This document shows, piece by piece, positions 51,164 to 63,647 of a stretch of 64,000 nucleotides of DNA. Numbering within the stretch: position 1 is the first letter of the stretch; each line of letters opens with the position of its first letter. The DNA is taken from positions 186,001 through 250,000 of the forward strand of contig JAOCPU010000018.1 in assembly GCA_035772785.1 (NCBI GenBank), read 5' to 3'. The notes beneath the pieces were generated by a model. That model was not told where the DNA came from. It made no database searches and saw only the letters and a list, made by a program, of their open reading frames with translations. Position numbers and translations under genes: made by a program. The stretch is from Phlebiopsis flavidoalba (lineage: Eukaryota > Basidiomycota > Agaricomycetes > Polyporales > Phanerochaetaceae).

Positions 51164-52327
51164 TATGAGATATAAGCCCAGTGTAATCAAAGTCTGAGTT
51201 CGTCAGGAAGCCCCAATCAACAACGAGAGGGAAGGGACCTGAGAGAAACACCTCGGAGAGAGTGGCTAGTCCAGAGGCTTCCTTTTGTTATGGCAAACAG
51301 CAGAAAAGGTTGGACTTCGTCATGCCAGATCCGACGGGGCGCGGCCGTTCAGGGTATGATCAAGTTGCTCGGAAACAATTGGAAGTGCGACCTTGAAGCA
51401 AACTGCTTTGCACTCTAAGCAGATTCTGCCGGTGGGGAGCGTCTAGACCAGAGACAGAACAAAAGCAAGTCCATTTGCGCAACATGTGCATCATGCGAAG
51501 TGCGTAATGTGATCTGGCGAGCGGATGTGAGGATCGCGTTCGGACCGTAGAGTTGCTACGCCTGGGGTGCGCTTTGCTGCCCTGTCGAGAACAAGGGCAT
51601 TTCAGAACAAAGCCAGCCCACCTTCGACTGACTGGGCCGCGGATTCGCTGCACATTCACATCAAGTAAGCATTTAAGAGCGAGAAAAGGTGAGAAAAGTA
51701 CTGACTAGATTCGTTGTATTGCGGACTTCTAGTAGATCGTAGTTAGAGTTCCCGATACACGGTGGTGGAAATCTGAGGAGACTCGAACTCGTGGAACCAT
51801 TTGTGATCCGAGGCTCGACAGATCTTTACGGCGAGTGTCCTTGACACTATACAGCAGCTCTTTCTAATGGGCATCTATACCTCGCCATCGGGCGTAGTTG
51901 ATTCGAACTCTCGCCATGAAAGATGGAAGTAAAGGTGAGTCGCGGGGCGCCTTGCAAGGTGGCGGTCCCAGTCTAAGTCCCAAAAACGCGATCAACAAAC
52001 TTTCGCTCCTATGGCCGCCTTCATCCAAAGTTCTGGCTGCGGGTCACAAGCGTGTAAAAATCCTTGACGACCGACGAGAAACGGAGATTGGAATCCTCCG
52101 TAAAATCCGGAATATTTCTGAGGGGTGCAAGCGCGATGATGACGGAATGGTTCAAAGTATCCCATCATCCTCAAACGATCACTCTTGTCTGCGTTCCACC
52201 GGCGTCTCCGTGCGACCACCTGTTCTGCCCAGGCACTGCAACACCTCCTCTCTACTTACTCCCACCACCACCGCCGCAGACCTTACAGTCTTCAAGATAC
52301 TGTAAGGGGTTTCTGCAGCCACATTCG
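51164..52327. other. Divergent upstream region, no gene
   Basis: This separates the fungalysin (minus) and the sirtuin (plus). Two TTCGA-containing stretches at about 51780-51800 and 51898-51912 recall Pol III B boxes, but no tRNA folds around them. Open frames here have no recognisable motif. Confidence 0.45.
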
Positions 52328-54742
52328 ATGACCATCTGTCTGCCCCTTGGGGCAGCGTCGCCACCGGCACAGGTACCACCACACTTTGTCAGTACCCTCA
52401 GCTGACCCCCCGCCTCATGTCCAACGAGTGGTGAAGGCGATATTAAGAGCCAAGCGTATTGCGGTGCTATGTGGTATGTCGCCATTAATATTCACAAGGG
52501 GTTTCAATCTCACTCACGTTGTCATCTCAGGTGCAGGCATTTCCGTGCAGGCCGGCATACCAGACTTTCGCTCTGAGACAGGACTCTTCCAGACATTGAA
52601 GAAAGAACACAGTACACTGAGCTCAGGAAGAGATCTGTTGATGCATCCGTTTTTAACGTGAGTCGAGTCTAAGGTCAATAATATACATGAACTCCTTTTA
52701 CTAGTGCCACATCCCCATCCGAACTACCGCACTCGCCACAGCTCCCCTGTCTGCTCAAGGCGCAGTCCAGCTTGCTTACACATCTTACTACAGTCCGAAG
52801 CGACGACCGCATTATTCTGCAAGATGATAGCCCGGCTAGCCCTTGATTCAAAGGTTGCTCACCCGACCCCATTCCACCACATGCTTCGTGCTCTGGACAA
52901 CCGTGGGAGGCTCCTACGTGTTTACTCCCAGAACATCGATGCTCTCGAACAGAAGGCTGGTCTCACCTTCGGCGTGCCCGAGCCCGAGCTTAAGCGCTAC
53001 AAGCCGCGCTCCTTGAAAGGCAGTCCAGAGACTGCTGAAGGGTCAAGCCCCCGTCGCAACTACATCTACCAACGGCGGCGTCCGACTCCCGACGCCCCGG
53101 CGGAGACACCTCGGTGCATCCCTCTCCACGGCACTGTTCAGAACATGCACTGTCAAATCTGCCTGCATTCATTCCCCCCCCCTTGAGAATTATCTCGAAG
53201 AACTGAATGTAGGAGAGTTGCCCATCTGTCCGGACTGTAGCCATATGGAAGAAACCCGGCAAGCGGTAGGCAAGAGATCGCGCGGGGTGGGGAAGCTTCG
53301 GCCAAGCGTCGTCCTGTATAACGAATTGCACAAGGACGGAGAAGAGGTGGGAGACGTTGGTGCAGAAGGACCTCCTGGGCAACTCGAAGGGCAAAGGACG
53401 GATGGGCCCTGATTTGTTGATTGTGGTCGGGACGAGTCTTCGTGTGCCGGGGACGCAAGCGCATGGGAGAGAGTTCTCCAAAGCCATTCACTCGCGTGTG
53501 GCTGCCACCAGTGCCTCTCAGGGAGACTCCCCGCCGTCGTCTCAGGCCCCGTCATCGCGCAGCGCTCTCGGCCGATGAGGAGGATGTGCTATCAAAACTA
53601 TCTATCTCAACCTCGATTTCCTGTACCGACAAGAGAGTGGGAGGGCGTTTTCGACGTCTGGGTTCGGGGAGATGCGCAGGAGTTTGCGAAGCTGGTCCAG
53701 GAAGAGATCGAAAGAGAGGAAAACAGGCAAAACTGGCAGCGATAGAGAGGAGGAAGCGCAGAGAGGAGATGAAAGCGGCAGCTGCATTAGCCGCTGATGT
53801 CGCAGAGAAGGAACGTGTCAAGGCGGGAACGCAGAGTAAAGCAAAGGGGAAGCGGAAAGAGAACGGTAAGAAGTGGAAGGGAGTTGGCAAACAAGCCAAC
53901 TGACTTTTGGGCAAGCGGAAGGCGGATTGCACCCCTGATCCCAGACCTGCGAAACGCTCCAAGCTGCTTGCAGGTCCGGAGAAGGCGAAAACAGGTCATA
54001 GCAGGCCCAAGACTGGCGTCCCGTCGAAGAAAGGACTTTACAGTCAAGTTTTCGGGCCAGGCGTGGTCGGAAGCCATCGCGAAAAAGTCGTGCCATCGAC
54101 TTCCAAACACCCCCTCCGTCACAAGGTCGACTCAACGCAGATACCGAAGTGCCACTCTTTGAATCGTCCTCAACTTCGCCTCTCTCGTCGCCTCTCAGTA
54201 CTCCGACGATGTCACCTCCGATGGGGGAATACTCTGGCTTTTCCTCACCTCTTTCTCAGTCTCAACAGCTCATCAATGGCTTCTTGCTTCAGCTCACCTC
54301 TCTCATCACCGTTATCATCGCCGTTCGCTGGGGTACGGATTCATTCATTACGAAAGCATACTCACCAGCAAGACATAACATCTTCCCTCCAACGCCAGAC
54401 TTTTCTCCCTTGTCGTCGCCTCCCCCTACACGCATGCCTTCAACAGGCCCCGTACCTTTCACGCCATCTGCAAAGATCACCACGACGCTCTCTCCGCCTC
54501 ATCCATCACCAGCCCTCTCCTTTCTCGTCCACCCTCTCATGCGCAGGCGCTCTTCATCATTCAAGACTATACCCCCACCTTCTTTAAATGCTCATCTTAG
54601 GTATTCCGTTGAAGACGACATTGTAGATGTGGAGGCTATGTCCGACACAGAGGAGCCCTCCTTAACACAGGCACATGTACTTCCTGCGTTGTGCAGACCA
54701 CCGACGCGACCCGGACTCCGTCCTAGACTTCCCCCTCGATGA
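52328..54742 (+). CDS. Sir2-family deacetylase, Hst3/Hst4-like
   Basis: This is an NAD-dependent protein deacetylase; the Hst3/Hst4 branch removes histone H3 K56 acetylation. The start MTICLPLGAASPPAQ at 52328 is followed by an intron. Next are HVQRVVKAILRAKRIAVLCG, a second intron, and GAGISVQAGIPDFRSETGLF (about 52531-52590). SKVAHPTPFHHMLRALDNRG and YSQNIDALEQKAGLTFG follow. The catalytic His lies in IPLHGTVQNMHC (about 53120-53150). Zinc cysteines are CQIC and CPDC. VGKLRPSVVLYNELHKDGEE, DLLIVVGTSLRVPGT and EFSKAIH agree with the Hst3/4 type. A long basic coiled tail (ERRKRREEMKAAAALAADVA, then GKRKADCTPDPRPAKRSK) and a Ser/Pro-rich C-terminus follow to TGA at 54740-54742. The frame is broken at several places, for example near 53170 and 53570. 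Confidence 0.93.
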
Positions 54743-54881
54743 CTACCTATCTTGATTGTATTGAGAAACACTGCCGATGTATCCTGGACTGTATTTATCT
54801 TAACTTGTAGTATTTTGTATCCTATCCCAAATTAATTCATGCCCGACACGCATTTCGCGACGAGCCGAATTCTATGGGCGT

Positions 54882-54893
54882 CTATATATACAT
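54882..54893 (+). promoter_or_regulatory. TATA box candidate upstream of SEM1
   Basis: A TATATATA stretch lies about 130 bases before the SEM1 ATG. No other core element is clear. Confidence 0.4.
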
Positions 54894-55020
54894 CCGCCGG
54901 CGCTCGCGCGTGACTGACGCGTCTTGCTGAAGCCGCCGCTTCGACTTCGACCACCACTCTCATTACTCTCGCTCTGAACCTCGCCTTCGAAATCGCATCT
55001 GTATTCACGACCGCAGTAAC

Positions 55021-55454
55021 ATGTCTGCCAACGCATCTTCTTCATCGAAAGTCGAGAGCCCGGCGAAAATTGCAGAGCCTCACAAGGATGACGACCATCC
55101 CGCCGCGCTCGGTGTGCTAGAGGAGGACGATGAGTTCGAGGAGTTCCCCGTAGCAGGTGAGTTTTAACGCCTTGATGCTACACGGACACCCACGCTTAAC
55201 CAATATATTGCTCTGCATAGACTGGGATGACTCGCAAACAGACCTCGCCCACCTTGGCGGCGTCGCACCTGGTGCGGCCAAGTCTGGCGGTGACAAGCTG
55301 TGGGAGGATAACTGGGACGACGATGATGTTGAAGGACGATTTCAGCGCTCAGCTACGGTGCGTTTCCGTGCTTTATTTCTTTAGACCTCCCACTCATCCT
55401 GGTGTTTATACCCGTAGGAACGAGCTCGCGAAGAAGGACGCCATGCAGCACTAG
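55021..55454 (+). CDS. SEM1: 26S proteasome lid subunit Sem1/DSS1
   Basis: This small acidic disordered protein works in the proteasome lid and in other complexes, including BRCA2- and TREX-2-type assemblies. Exon 1 (55021-55156) reads MSANASSSSKVESPAKIAEP, then LGVLEEDDEFEEFPVA. After a GTGAGT...ATAG intron, exon 2 from 55221 reads DWDDSQTDLAHLGGV and KLWEDNWDDDDVE. An extra G at 55334-55335 shifts the frame; beyond it the family reading is DDFSAQLR. The last exon gives NELAKKDAMQH and TAG at 55452-55454. The WDDSQ and WEDNWDDDDVEDDF motifs are diagnostic. Size (about 95 residues) is normal. Confidence 0.96.
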
Positions 55455-56070
55455 TCGTGCGCCGTCCCGCAAATGATGATATATACATACCCTACCCGCC
55501 ACACCCGCTTGAATGTTCTTTCCGCCTCTGCCACTGTAACAAATGTATCATTGAAATCTCGTCTTCGCTGGCTCTAGCTCTCCGGCCGCGTAATGCCTGG
55601 CTCCGCCGTCCAGGAATAGCGAGTACAAAGAGCAACGTTCGTGCCACCGTGCCTTGCAGGCTCGCGCTCGTAGGATCCACCAACATCAGCTAGTATGGAT
55701 CCTACATCAGCATGCGTGCGTGCGAACGCAGTGGGGCACAGCATAAGTAAAGTACGTATGGCCGTTCGTCATGCACGTCCAAGTGGCGTGTGTATCTCAC
55801 AGAAGATTTTGTGAAGGTGCCTTACCCACATGCTTATGCCGGTGAGATCTCAGTATATGCGCTCAACCACAGAGAGCGGGGTTTGGTATCAACAGTGCAA
55901 TGATTAAACGACGATTACAACAACAGAGAAAGACAGCCGAAAAGTACCAACGTGACAACTTCGTGCACTCATGACACTCGTGATAAAGAATCCAGAACGC
56001 CGCAAGATAAAAAGCATAACTTATCGTACCTGGCGCAAACGACATGCGCAGGTGGCTGCGCCGGCAGCAC
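55455..56070. other. Convergent 3' region, no gene
   Basis: Lies between the ends of SEM1 and the transporter. I see no gene or repeat. Confidence 0.5.
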
Positions 56071-58390
56071 TTAGGCCTCGGTCTCCTTGACGAGACTCGG
56101 GTCCTTCTCGATGCTGTCACGCTGGTCCATGCTTGCCGCCTGGGAGACAAGGCCCAGCTGCGCAAAACGTCGTAGCCGTTCTCCTCAAGATACGCACGGA
56201 ACTTGTCGTCCTCGTCGATCATGCCGTCGTGCGAGAGTTGGTGGGCGGATGAAGAAGAGCAGTGTGATCAATGCGCTCCAGGACTGCGAGGCCGCTGCCC
56301 GATCCAGAAGGGGCCTGTCGCAGCCGCGGTCATGGTACCCTTGCCGAAGTACTTGATGATTGCAGGGAATGCTGCGCGAGGAAAATTTATGTGAGAGGTG
56401 CACGATGAGGTAACGCGAGGGTACGCACCCCAAGTGACCCGACGTGAAAGCGCCCGATCTTGCCTACTGCAGCAGCGAGGCCGTAGAACTTGCCGCGAAC
56501 CGCGGTGGGGCCTGTCTTTTTGCGGCACAGCAGACCGAAGGCAGTTGCGACGGGTCCCAGCGCGCCGAAGCTGAGGAAGATGCCCATAAACGACCGGCAA
56601 AGGCTCCGACGTGGGTTCGTCAAATGTTTGTAGAGGCCACTCAGGATGAAATAAAGCCGCCGATTACGACAGCCTGGCACAAACGAATGACCCGGTAATC
56701 TGGAGGAGGTTAGTCAAAAGTCGAACTCGAAGAATGAGAGATTAGCTACGCATGTAGCGCACCATGGTGTACTTCGGGCCAAGGGTAGTCGACTACGAAT
56801 GCACCGAGGATAGTACCAGCGGCATGTAGAACAAGCTTTTTTCAGATTAGCTAGAGGTGTATGCTGGAAATCGGAGAGACGTACTTGATGACGACGTTCC
56901 ATCCGAAGACAACCGCTGCTTGACGGGCTGTCCGTTGCTGCCAGTGATACTGAGAAAGTCGTCAGTCATACTGTGCAATGGGTTTGACTATATAGCATGA
57001 AGCTCACGTGTTGACAATGGTCGATGAGTAAATGCCAAACTATAGAACGGTGTATCAGTATCATATCATCTCGACAGTACAGCGTAGCTCTAGACTAACG
57101 GGATAGCTGAACAACGTAAATCAACATTCGGTAAATCCTGACGATAAAGTTGGGAACATTACGTGATGAAGTCCGTAGATGAACCATGTCAGCGCGATGC
57201 CGGTCCCACTCCTTCCAGTACTATAGCGGCGGAAGATCGAGGAGATAAGGGGTCGGGCATTGGCCATGGAGTTTCTCTTGTTAGTGTCCCGGCTCCTCCA
57301 TCTTCGAGCCGCCAAAGAAGCCAGCCCTGGCAGGAACGATTCCGATGCCAAGAGACAATCTCCAACAACAGCGCGGAGATGGGTTTTATCACCAAAGCTA
57401 TGGCTCGGAATTGATTTTAGAAGAACCAGAATTAACGCGCATATAGTCACTTACATCCACCCACAAGACGAAGCGGTACAAGGCTGAGACGACGAAACCA
57501 AAGTCAATCATGCTATTGCGGTGGCCAAGGCGAACATCTATCTGTGCGCGCGCGGAGACACCGGACTCTTCATGACTGCTCCAGGCACAACAGAGCCGCA
57601 CGGAGATTCGGCGCACCACACGATCAATAAGGAACCGCATTGCGCTGAGCATTGAAGACCATGCCCTTTGACCGCTGTTATGGGCCCAGAAGACCTCGCG
57701 GAGAGACCGGAGAAAAGCGCGACGTCCCGGTGGCGGCCCTCTGAGCCCAGCATGTTCAGTTCCAGCCGAACTGTCCTTAGCGAATGAATTAATCGCACCC
57801 ATTTCCGAACTTGCGAACCATACCTGGTCAGAAGACAATATAGTCCAGAAGGACATCGATTCCCACATTGGTGGACCGTGCCAGCAAAGGCCAGACTCGA
57901 CAGCGTGTGCTATATGCACTTGGGATGGCATCTCCATAGATACGCGTGAGGACTATTCGGCGAGATGAGCGGAGCATTTTCGAAGGCTTCGTGTTCTGTG
58001 GACTTGACGTAGTGTTCACCAAAAAACGTGGTGGAGCAGTGGTTAGCTTCAATCGAGTTTTGGGCAGGAGACGACTCACCGATCCAATTACTCCGTTTGC
58101 GTATCCTGTTAAGATACATTGGTTATAGCTTGGTCACTCCGAGGATGTCAACAACGAACCATCTGAGAACAGAGCTGTTTCCACAGCTAGAGAAGGACAG
58201 TGAGCACATAGACATGAGCGATCGGGCGACACGAAGAGTGATGACGAACGTTGGCAAAGATGAGGGGAGACCTGGTATAGATTTCCTCGTTTTTTTGTGA
58301 CATTGTCCGCGACCGTGGGGGGGGGGGGCTGACCCTGGTGGATGGGGAGGTGTGTTTTGGAAACCTGTGGGCTTGTGAGGTGCCATTCCA
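56071..58390 (-). CDS. MFS transporter, Git1/phosphate-permease type
   Basis: This is a twelve-helix plasma-membrane permease. The subfamily takes up glycerophosphodiesters such as glycerophosphoinositol, or phosphate. ALFSDG, an intron, then YANGVIGS and LTRIYGDAIPSAYST mark the first helix and loop (58170-57900). MRFLIDR- and CAEQS-type sequence around 57600 corresponds to the conserved GVGIGAEYP region, but it is frame-broken. MIDFGFVVSA and FVLWVDV follow. In the C-terminal half GIFLSFGALGP, TAVRGKFYGLAAAVGKIG, FPAIIKYFGKGTMTAA and SALITLLFFIRP are clear. The tail SHDGMIDEDDKFRAYLEENG leads to DQRDSIEKDPSLVKETEA and TAA at 56071-56073. The EENGYD-type tail favours Git1-like over Pho84. 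The N-terminal exon start near 58390 is uncertain. About ten short introns. Confidence 0.85.
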
Positions 58391-60947
58391 TTCGCTACTT
58401 ATCTTGCAGAGGTTTTGACATTGATGCTCACCCACGTATACCTCCCGGAGACTTCTGCACCCTAAGACGCCCAGGGCTAAACGCCTTCCATATCGGTACA
58501 AAACGTGCGTCACATGTGATGCCGGATCAGATGACAGTCGGGGTGTGTTGGTCCAACCGTCTCCGTCCTTGACAAGAGCCACATGCATCCTGTCGTCCCG
58601 ACCTTGACGCTTCTGAACTCTCGTTCTAGTCTACTGTTTCTTCCTTCAAGACTTATTGTATACGGCCTATGGACTCTGCTCTACTATATAGTACTAGTGT
58701 GGTGAATGTACACCTACGTATACACCCGTGTAAAAACTCATTCCACCTCCTCCAGCATGGCATCAAAAATCCCCACCATCACGTAACGGTGGGGTTCGCG
58801 CTCCGAACAACGAGGCGTGCTGTCGGTTGCGTGGATCATTGAAATATCTCCAGTGTTTCTTATCCAGTGATGTAGGCACAGGAGCTCGGCTTACAACGAA
58901 CGCGACGTTGTGGCTCCTGTGGACGCCAATGGAGTACGTGCATAGTCATCCTCGCCCACGAATAAGTGGTCTTTAGTCGTGTCCGCTGACACGACTTTCG
59001 TGTACTCCAACGGGTTACGTACCTGCACTGGGTCACTTGTAATGCTCAGCCACATCTGCATAAAAATACTCATGTTTGCCGAGTTGCCATTGGACGAATT
59101 TGTTGCTCTGTTGAGATTGTTTCATGGAATTTTTTGCCACAGACCTTGAAGAAGCAATGAAGTCCCGACCTACACCATTCCCTTCAGCGCTGCTGTTCTG
59201 GCGGATCTGCGCCCCCCTGCGCCGACCCAGGTGGGGATCACTCTGTGCATCGGCGTGTATCGCAGACACGACGAACGTGGCTCGGAAGCATGTCCGAATA
59301 GCTCAACTGTACAGTTTAACATTCACCTCGGTGGGTCTCACGGGGTCCATTGGTCGTGTGAGCTCATGGGCTTGATGAGGCCTGTAGTACGCTTTCCCAT
59401 CCGGTCTCTGCTCAGCGCCCCAGCCACATCGCTACTCTGCGTCAATAACCCGATGCGTCTCGCTTTCGCCACGTCGTCAGCTCCGCTTGGTCAGCGCGGG
59501 TCATGCATTTTACATGGAAAATACATAAACTCAAGTGCGTAGCTAAATTCATGCTTGATCTGATCTCACTGACATTTCTTCGCCTATTTAGCAGTGAGGT
59601 AAGACGGCAACACCGGTCATACCTTGCTGTTAAATAGGAATCATCGACTACGAGTAAGCTGCCGATTTTGATATGGCGGACGGATGACATATGGGAAGCG
59701 CGTCGTCTTGCCGCGAAGCTCCCAGTGCGTCGACTTGCTGATCGATGTTGGCGAACCAGACCACATCGATACGTTTCTTGCAACTGGGGCCGGCTGTGAG
59801 GGCGATGTTAACCATTCCTTGCAATGTATCAGGCTCCGAACCGATTGTGTCGCGCGATGGACATAGCATGGCTATTTCTAGGTCCGACGTTACTTCTAGT
59901 ACTGCGATAAGACGAGCTTATTCTCGGGGGGGACCCTGATACACGCATTCGGCAAGCTCAGAGTCTACAATCACAAGTGTGTAGAGCTGTTTGAAAGTGC
60001 CGATCCATGGGCCCTTCGCAAAGTGCGTGTCCCACAAATCATGTCAGCGTAGCGAGGAACACACTGATAGTGATTATATAATGATAGTATGTTTGTGTTG
60101 TCGAGTACACACCAAAGTACCTCGGGGTGCCTAATCTTGGTATGCCTAGCTCAAAGCAATCTACTCATCTATTCGTCTGACCTTGAATCGGTCTATGCTG
60201 TTTCACGATCTCAGCATCTCCGATCCGCCGGCATGGTTCCTGTCCTTGGGGCCTCATCTCCTCGGCCTATCACGAGAGCCTCTTGGCTCCGTGAAGCATA
60301 ACCGTGATGCCGCCATGTCACTGTGTTACGATCTATCAGCAATGTTTGTAGCGGAAGAACTACAGGGCGTACTCGCAACTAGACGTACCCCGCCCGTCGC
60401 ACGCAACCATTGAACACCCAACACCAGCTCCTCGCACTATATCTGCCGCACACACGCGCTACGCTAGCAGGCTCATACCCCAAGATTTAACCCAAGCATC
60501 CCGCGGTTTATGAAACCCCAGCGTTCTATATAATTCCAAGTGGGTGCCCGTAAAATCTTAGAAACCAAAATTACCTTTGTGAGACTTGTTCGTAGCCTGT
60601 AGCATTAATCTAAGTGATCATGCCTCGTCCCAACACTTCTGCAAGCTTAGCGCAGCATTTCTGGCGTGCTCCATTGCTTTGTTAGGTTTTTATGCGTACA
60701 GGTAGCTATTTTTTACTAGATTGTACTTCTACATCGGCCATTAACGTACTCACAAGAATTTCACATTGTGTTCTTTTTCCAACTATCATCATGAGCGTGG
60801 GAAGATACAGCATTAAATGTGAGATATATGCACACACGGTCACAAACTTTTCGGTCCCCTCGCTACCCACAGTCTTAGTACTCCCCTTTTGACTTGACCA
60901 CTACACTACGACTTTCGAACTCGACATATATCAAGAACTCGATCACA
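58391..60947. other. Unassigned 2.5 kb with weak coding patches
   Basis: No recognised gene. Minus-strand patches at about 58891-59270 and 59650-59870 look protein-like and are listed separately. A plus-strand patch at 60183-60410 reads MLFHDLSISDPPAWFLSLGP then AMSLCYDLSAMFVAEELQGV, also unrecognised. The G-run at about 58319-58329 and an AT-rich stretch at 60500-60830 are the only other features. Confidence 0.4.
58891..59870 (-). CDS. Possible unrecognised protein
   Basis: The upstream patch reads EPDTLQGMVNIALTAGPSCK then KRIDVVWFANIDQQVDALGA. Further on, GRRRGAQIRQNSSAEGNGVG and SNKFVQWQLGKHEYFYADVA appear. A terminal patch reads FMQMWLSITSDPVQVRNPLE then YTKVVSADTTKDHLFVGEDD, closing at 58891. 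The patches share one strand and could be spliced together, but family and exact splice sites are unclear. Confidence 0.35.
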
Positions 60948-61577
60948 ATGCTTTCCCCATCCAAGGCCAAGGCCGTCGGGTCTACTGCCCCTGAAATTAC
61001 TGGTACCGCAATAGTGAGGAGTGGGCACTCCACCACCTTTCACCTGATATGTTCGCCACCGCTGGTATAGGACAAACTACACCCTCACCACCACCTCTTG
61101 AACATATCCGTGCTGCCGTTACGTCCTTCCATGTTGGGATGTCTTGCTACTCTTCTGCCATCCATGCTCTGCACCATAACCTAGATCACCAAACGGATCT
61201 CGCTTCCCCCTAACTGCTCTGCTGCGGACAACGTACTCGCCCCTCCGACACGCCCTTGCCTATACTCAGCTCCTTATGTCTCCATACTGCGGACACTAAA
61301 CTGGCACGTTGCGTTTCCACCTGATCGCAGATGGCATAGAGTAGTCGCCGTATGTTTTACGGTCGGATTCGTGCTCTGGCAGCTAGGCGGTACCTGCTGC
61401 GCTGCCATGGGATCGTGACTGTGACCAAGACCGCCGCGCGACAGCTCGCGAGAGTTTTTTTTTTTTTTTAGTGGCAGGGTGCTAGGATCCTCACTCGGAT
61501 ATAAGAGCGAGAGAGCACGGCGGGGGGGGGGGGAGACCGCGACGGAATCGCCTCATTTTCCTCATACCTCCGCTACC
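60948..61577. other. Short unassigned patch and promoter region
   Basis: At 60948 an ATG opens MLSPSKAKAVGSTAPEITGT, which is soon interrupted; I cannot assign it. A T-run lies at about 61456-61469 and a G-run near 61521. The right end is the promoter of the first DUF6593-like gene. Confidence 0.4.
61500..61505 (+). promoter_or_regulatory. TATA box candidate for DUF6593-like gene A
   Basis: TATAAG about 75 bases before the ATG at 61578, within GGATATAAGAGCG. Spacing is plausible. Confidence 0.5.
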
Positions 61578-62395
61578 ATGATCATCGACTTATACCCACA
61601 CGAAGACAACCTCTCTCTTACGCTCACGCCTCGACAATGTGTACGAATACCGTTCTTGTCTCTGAAAGCGGCGAGCGATTATACACTGTCATCACTGAGC
61701 CACGGCAAGAGGGCTTTACTGTGACCTCGATCCGGAATTTGAAGGGACGAAGTTGTCGCCTCGCTCGAGTGGAAGGCATGTGCTGCCCACCAGACACAAG
61801 TGACACTTCGGGGAGAAAAGCCAGCCGGTGTCGATGACGGATTGGATGAAGAGAAGTGTGATCCCCTTCAAGAGAGTATGTCTTGGGAAGCGCTGCAATT
61901 TGCATGCAGGCTGAGTTGCATACCTTCAGCGATATTTCATTTGTGGATGATAAGGGCAAGAAAGTACAAGTGGAAAGGAAACTCGGCCGGACGTTCATTC
62001 GAGGTGCGCTCTTTCTACTAAATGCACCAGAGGTCTCGTACTGACCGACATAATGTTTCGACAGCCATTTTCAGCAGACGATAACTACAGGTCGGCAATT
62101 GCACGTTTTATCAGCGCAGCCGACGTGTGCTACCGAGGACAGACCCTGCTATTGACCCCAATGCCTCGACTCCCTCGCTTGCACCGACTCTCGTGAATCC
62201 CGTCTGGACCGCCCGCAATACTCATCCTCACACCGCGGGCGACTTGCAAATACAAGACATGGTAGTGACTCGTTCTTGTTTTTGGAGAAGACACATAGAA
62301 CAAACGAGACTGAACACCAAGTTCGGGCGGACGTGTTGGGTACACCGGCGATGCGGGTTACAGGGAGCTATCGTGTCTCAAATGGGGGCGTCTAG
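61578..62395 (+). CDS. DUF6593-like protein A
   Basis: The start is MIIDLYPHEDNLSLTLTPRQ at 61578. One frame over, NTVLVSESGERLYTVITEP and GFTVTSIRNLKG follow, then EKPAGVDD. SFVDDKGKKYKWKG, in its own frame, precedes SADDNYRSAIARFISAADVC and YRGQTLLLTPMPRL. The end reads IQDMVVT then FLFLEKTHRTNETEH and VTGSYRVSNGGV, TAG 62393-62395. The layout (ITE..., D-x-x-G-x-x-Y-K-W, then a hydrophobic VVT-FLFLEK near the C-terminus) is that of the DUF6593 family, common in Agaricomycetes and of unknown function. Three or four small introns and several indels are present. It is paralogous to the gene at 62856. Confidence 0.75.
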
Positions 62396-62855
62396 ACGCA
62401 TCGAATATTCTATGCGTTCGAATGTCTGGAACTTGTATGTAAGAGTATTTTTGTCTGGAGATTGTTTGTCTGGAATGTTAATGTTCATCGCGTCTCAGAG
62501 CCACAATCACTACTAGACGCTTCCCCATGGGCCCTCGCGCGCCACAGAACCGCCACGCTGTTTCCCTCTATCACGGTCGTTTCACACGCATCCTGCTCGA
62601 TTACACATTCCAAGGTGGCCAATGGCCCCTGTGAATAGTTTCATTCTGCTTGTTTTCATGGCAGCGTGCGAAACTCGCGACAGGTACTACCCCTACCGGT
62701 AATGCACGCCTCTGTTCACCGTTACAGGCACCTGCTGCGCATACACCCACGCTCGAGCCCCAGTGGTCTCAGGCCCACTCATAAAGCAATCCTCCTCGGA
62801 TCCAATGCTCCACCCCGCCGTCTCTCTCTTGCCCTCTCGAGCTTCTCGCGACGAC
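62396..62855. other. Spacer between the DUF6593-like paralogues
   Basis: About 460 bases holding the 3' end of gene A and the promoter of gene B. Nothing else recognised. Confidence 0.5.
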
Positions 62856-63647
62856 ATGACCCCCACCCTCGACGCTATAACACTGACGTTCACTCCGGAC
62901 AACCCCATGCAACACCACCGTCACGTCCGGACTCGGCGACGTCTTGTATAGCGTCATCACTGAACATACCAAAAAGGCGACGTTCACTCAAGTGCGGGAT
63001 GCGAATGATGAGGTCGTCGGTTCGCTCGAGTGGAGAGATGTGTTGCCCGACAAGGTGACAATCGGACACGGCAGGCCGATGTCTTTCCTGGACTGGATGA
63101 AGAAAGAGTTGGTGCCTTTTAAAGAGTGAGTGTAGATTTATTTATTTGTTCGACTTGACGTTGACGACAATTCCAAGCCAAGCCATGTTCGCAGATGATA
63201 TGGGCCGAAAATACAAATGGGTGGGAATAGGTCCGGGAGAACTATCACCGTACGCTCCATTATCACTTTTTCTCAACCTTCCTAAACAGCATACACCGTA
63301 CACAGCTTTACAGCCAAGACGATGGGTTTACAGTCCCTATTGCGAAGTATCATCGTAGCCGAAAAGTCCTTTCCTCTCAGCTACCTTCAAGTGATCCGAC
63401 AAGACTTACCGCGACACCCATGGCATCGACATACTCGCTCACGCCGACGTTGACGGAAACCCAGTCGATCACGCCGACCCTCACAGATGCCCGTTCAATC
63501 CGCTCCGTGGACACCCAGGGCCGAAGAACAGACTCTGGTCGTACGCCAGGCCGGCTCGACTTGATGCCACGAGGACAGGAGGTTATGGAGCTCGTCGTAC
63601 TGTCGGTTCTGTTCATCGAAAAAACAAAATCGTCTGCGACGCGCTGA
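62856..63647 (+). CDS. DUF6593-like protein B
   Basis: MTPTLDAITLTFTPDNPM starts at 62856, then one frame over GDVLYSVITEHTKKATFTQV, RDANDEVVGSLEWRDVLPDK and PMSFLDWMKKELVPFKE, ending at a GTGAGT donor (about 63126). The next exon reads MFADDMGRKYKWVGIGPG, with the same Y-K-W motif as its neighbour. A Ser/Thr-rich linker (SLTPTLTETQSITPTLTDAR) precedes the C-terminal RGQEVMELVVLSVLFIEKTK and a stop at 63645-63647. The arrangement equals that of DUF6593 proteins; function unknown. It is a tandem relative of the gene at 61578 but with clear divergence, so the duplication is not recent. Confidence 0.78.

Noticed and set aside
51770..51915. tRNA genes around TTCGAGTC and TTCGAATC
   Set aside because: No acceptor, D-arm or anticodon stem can be paired around either B-box-like sequence.
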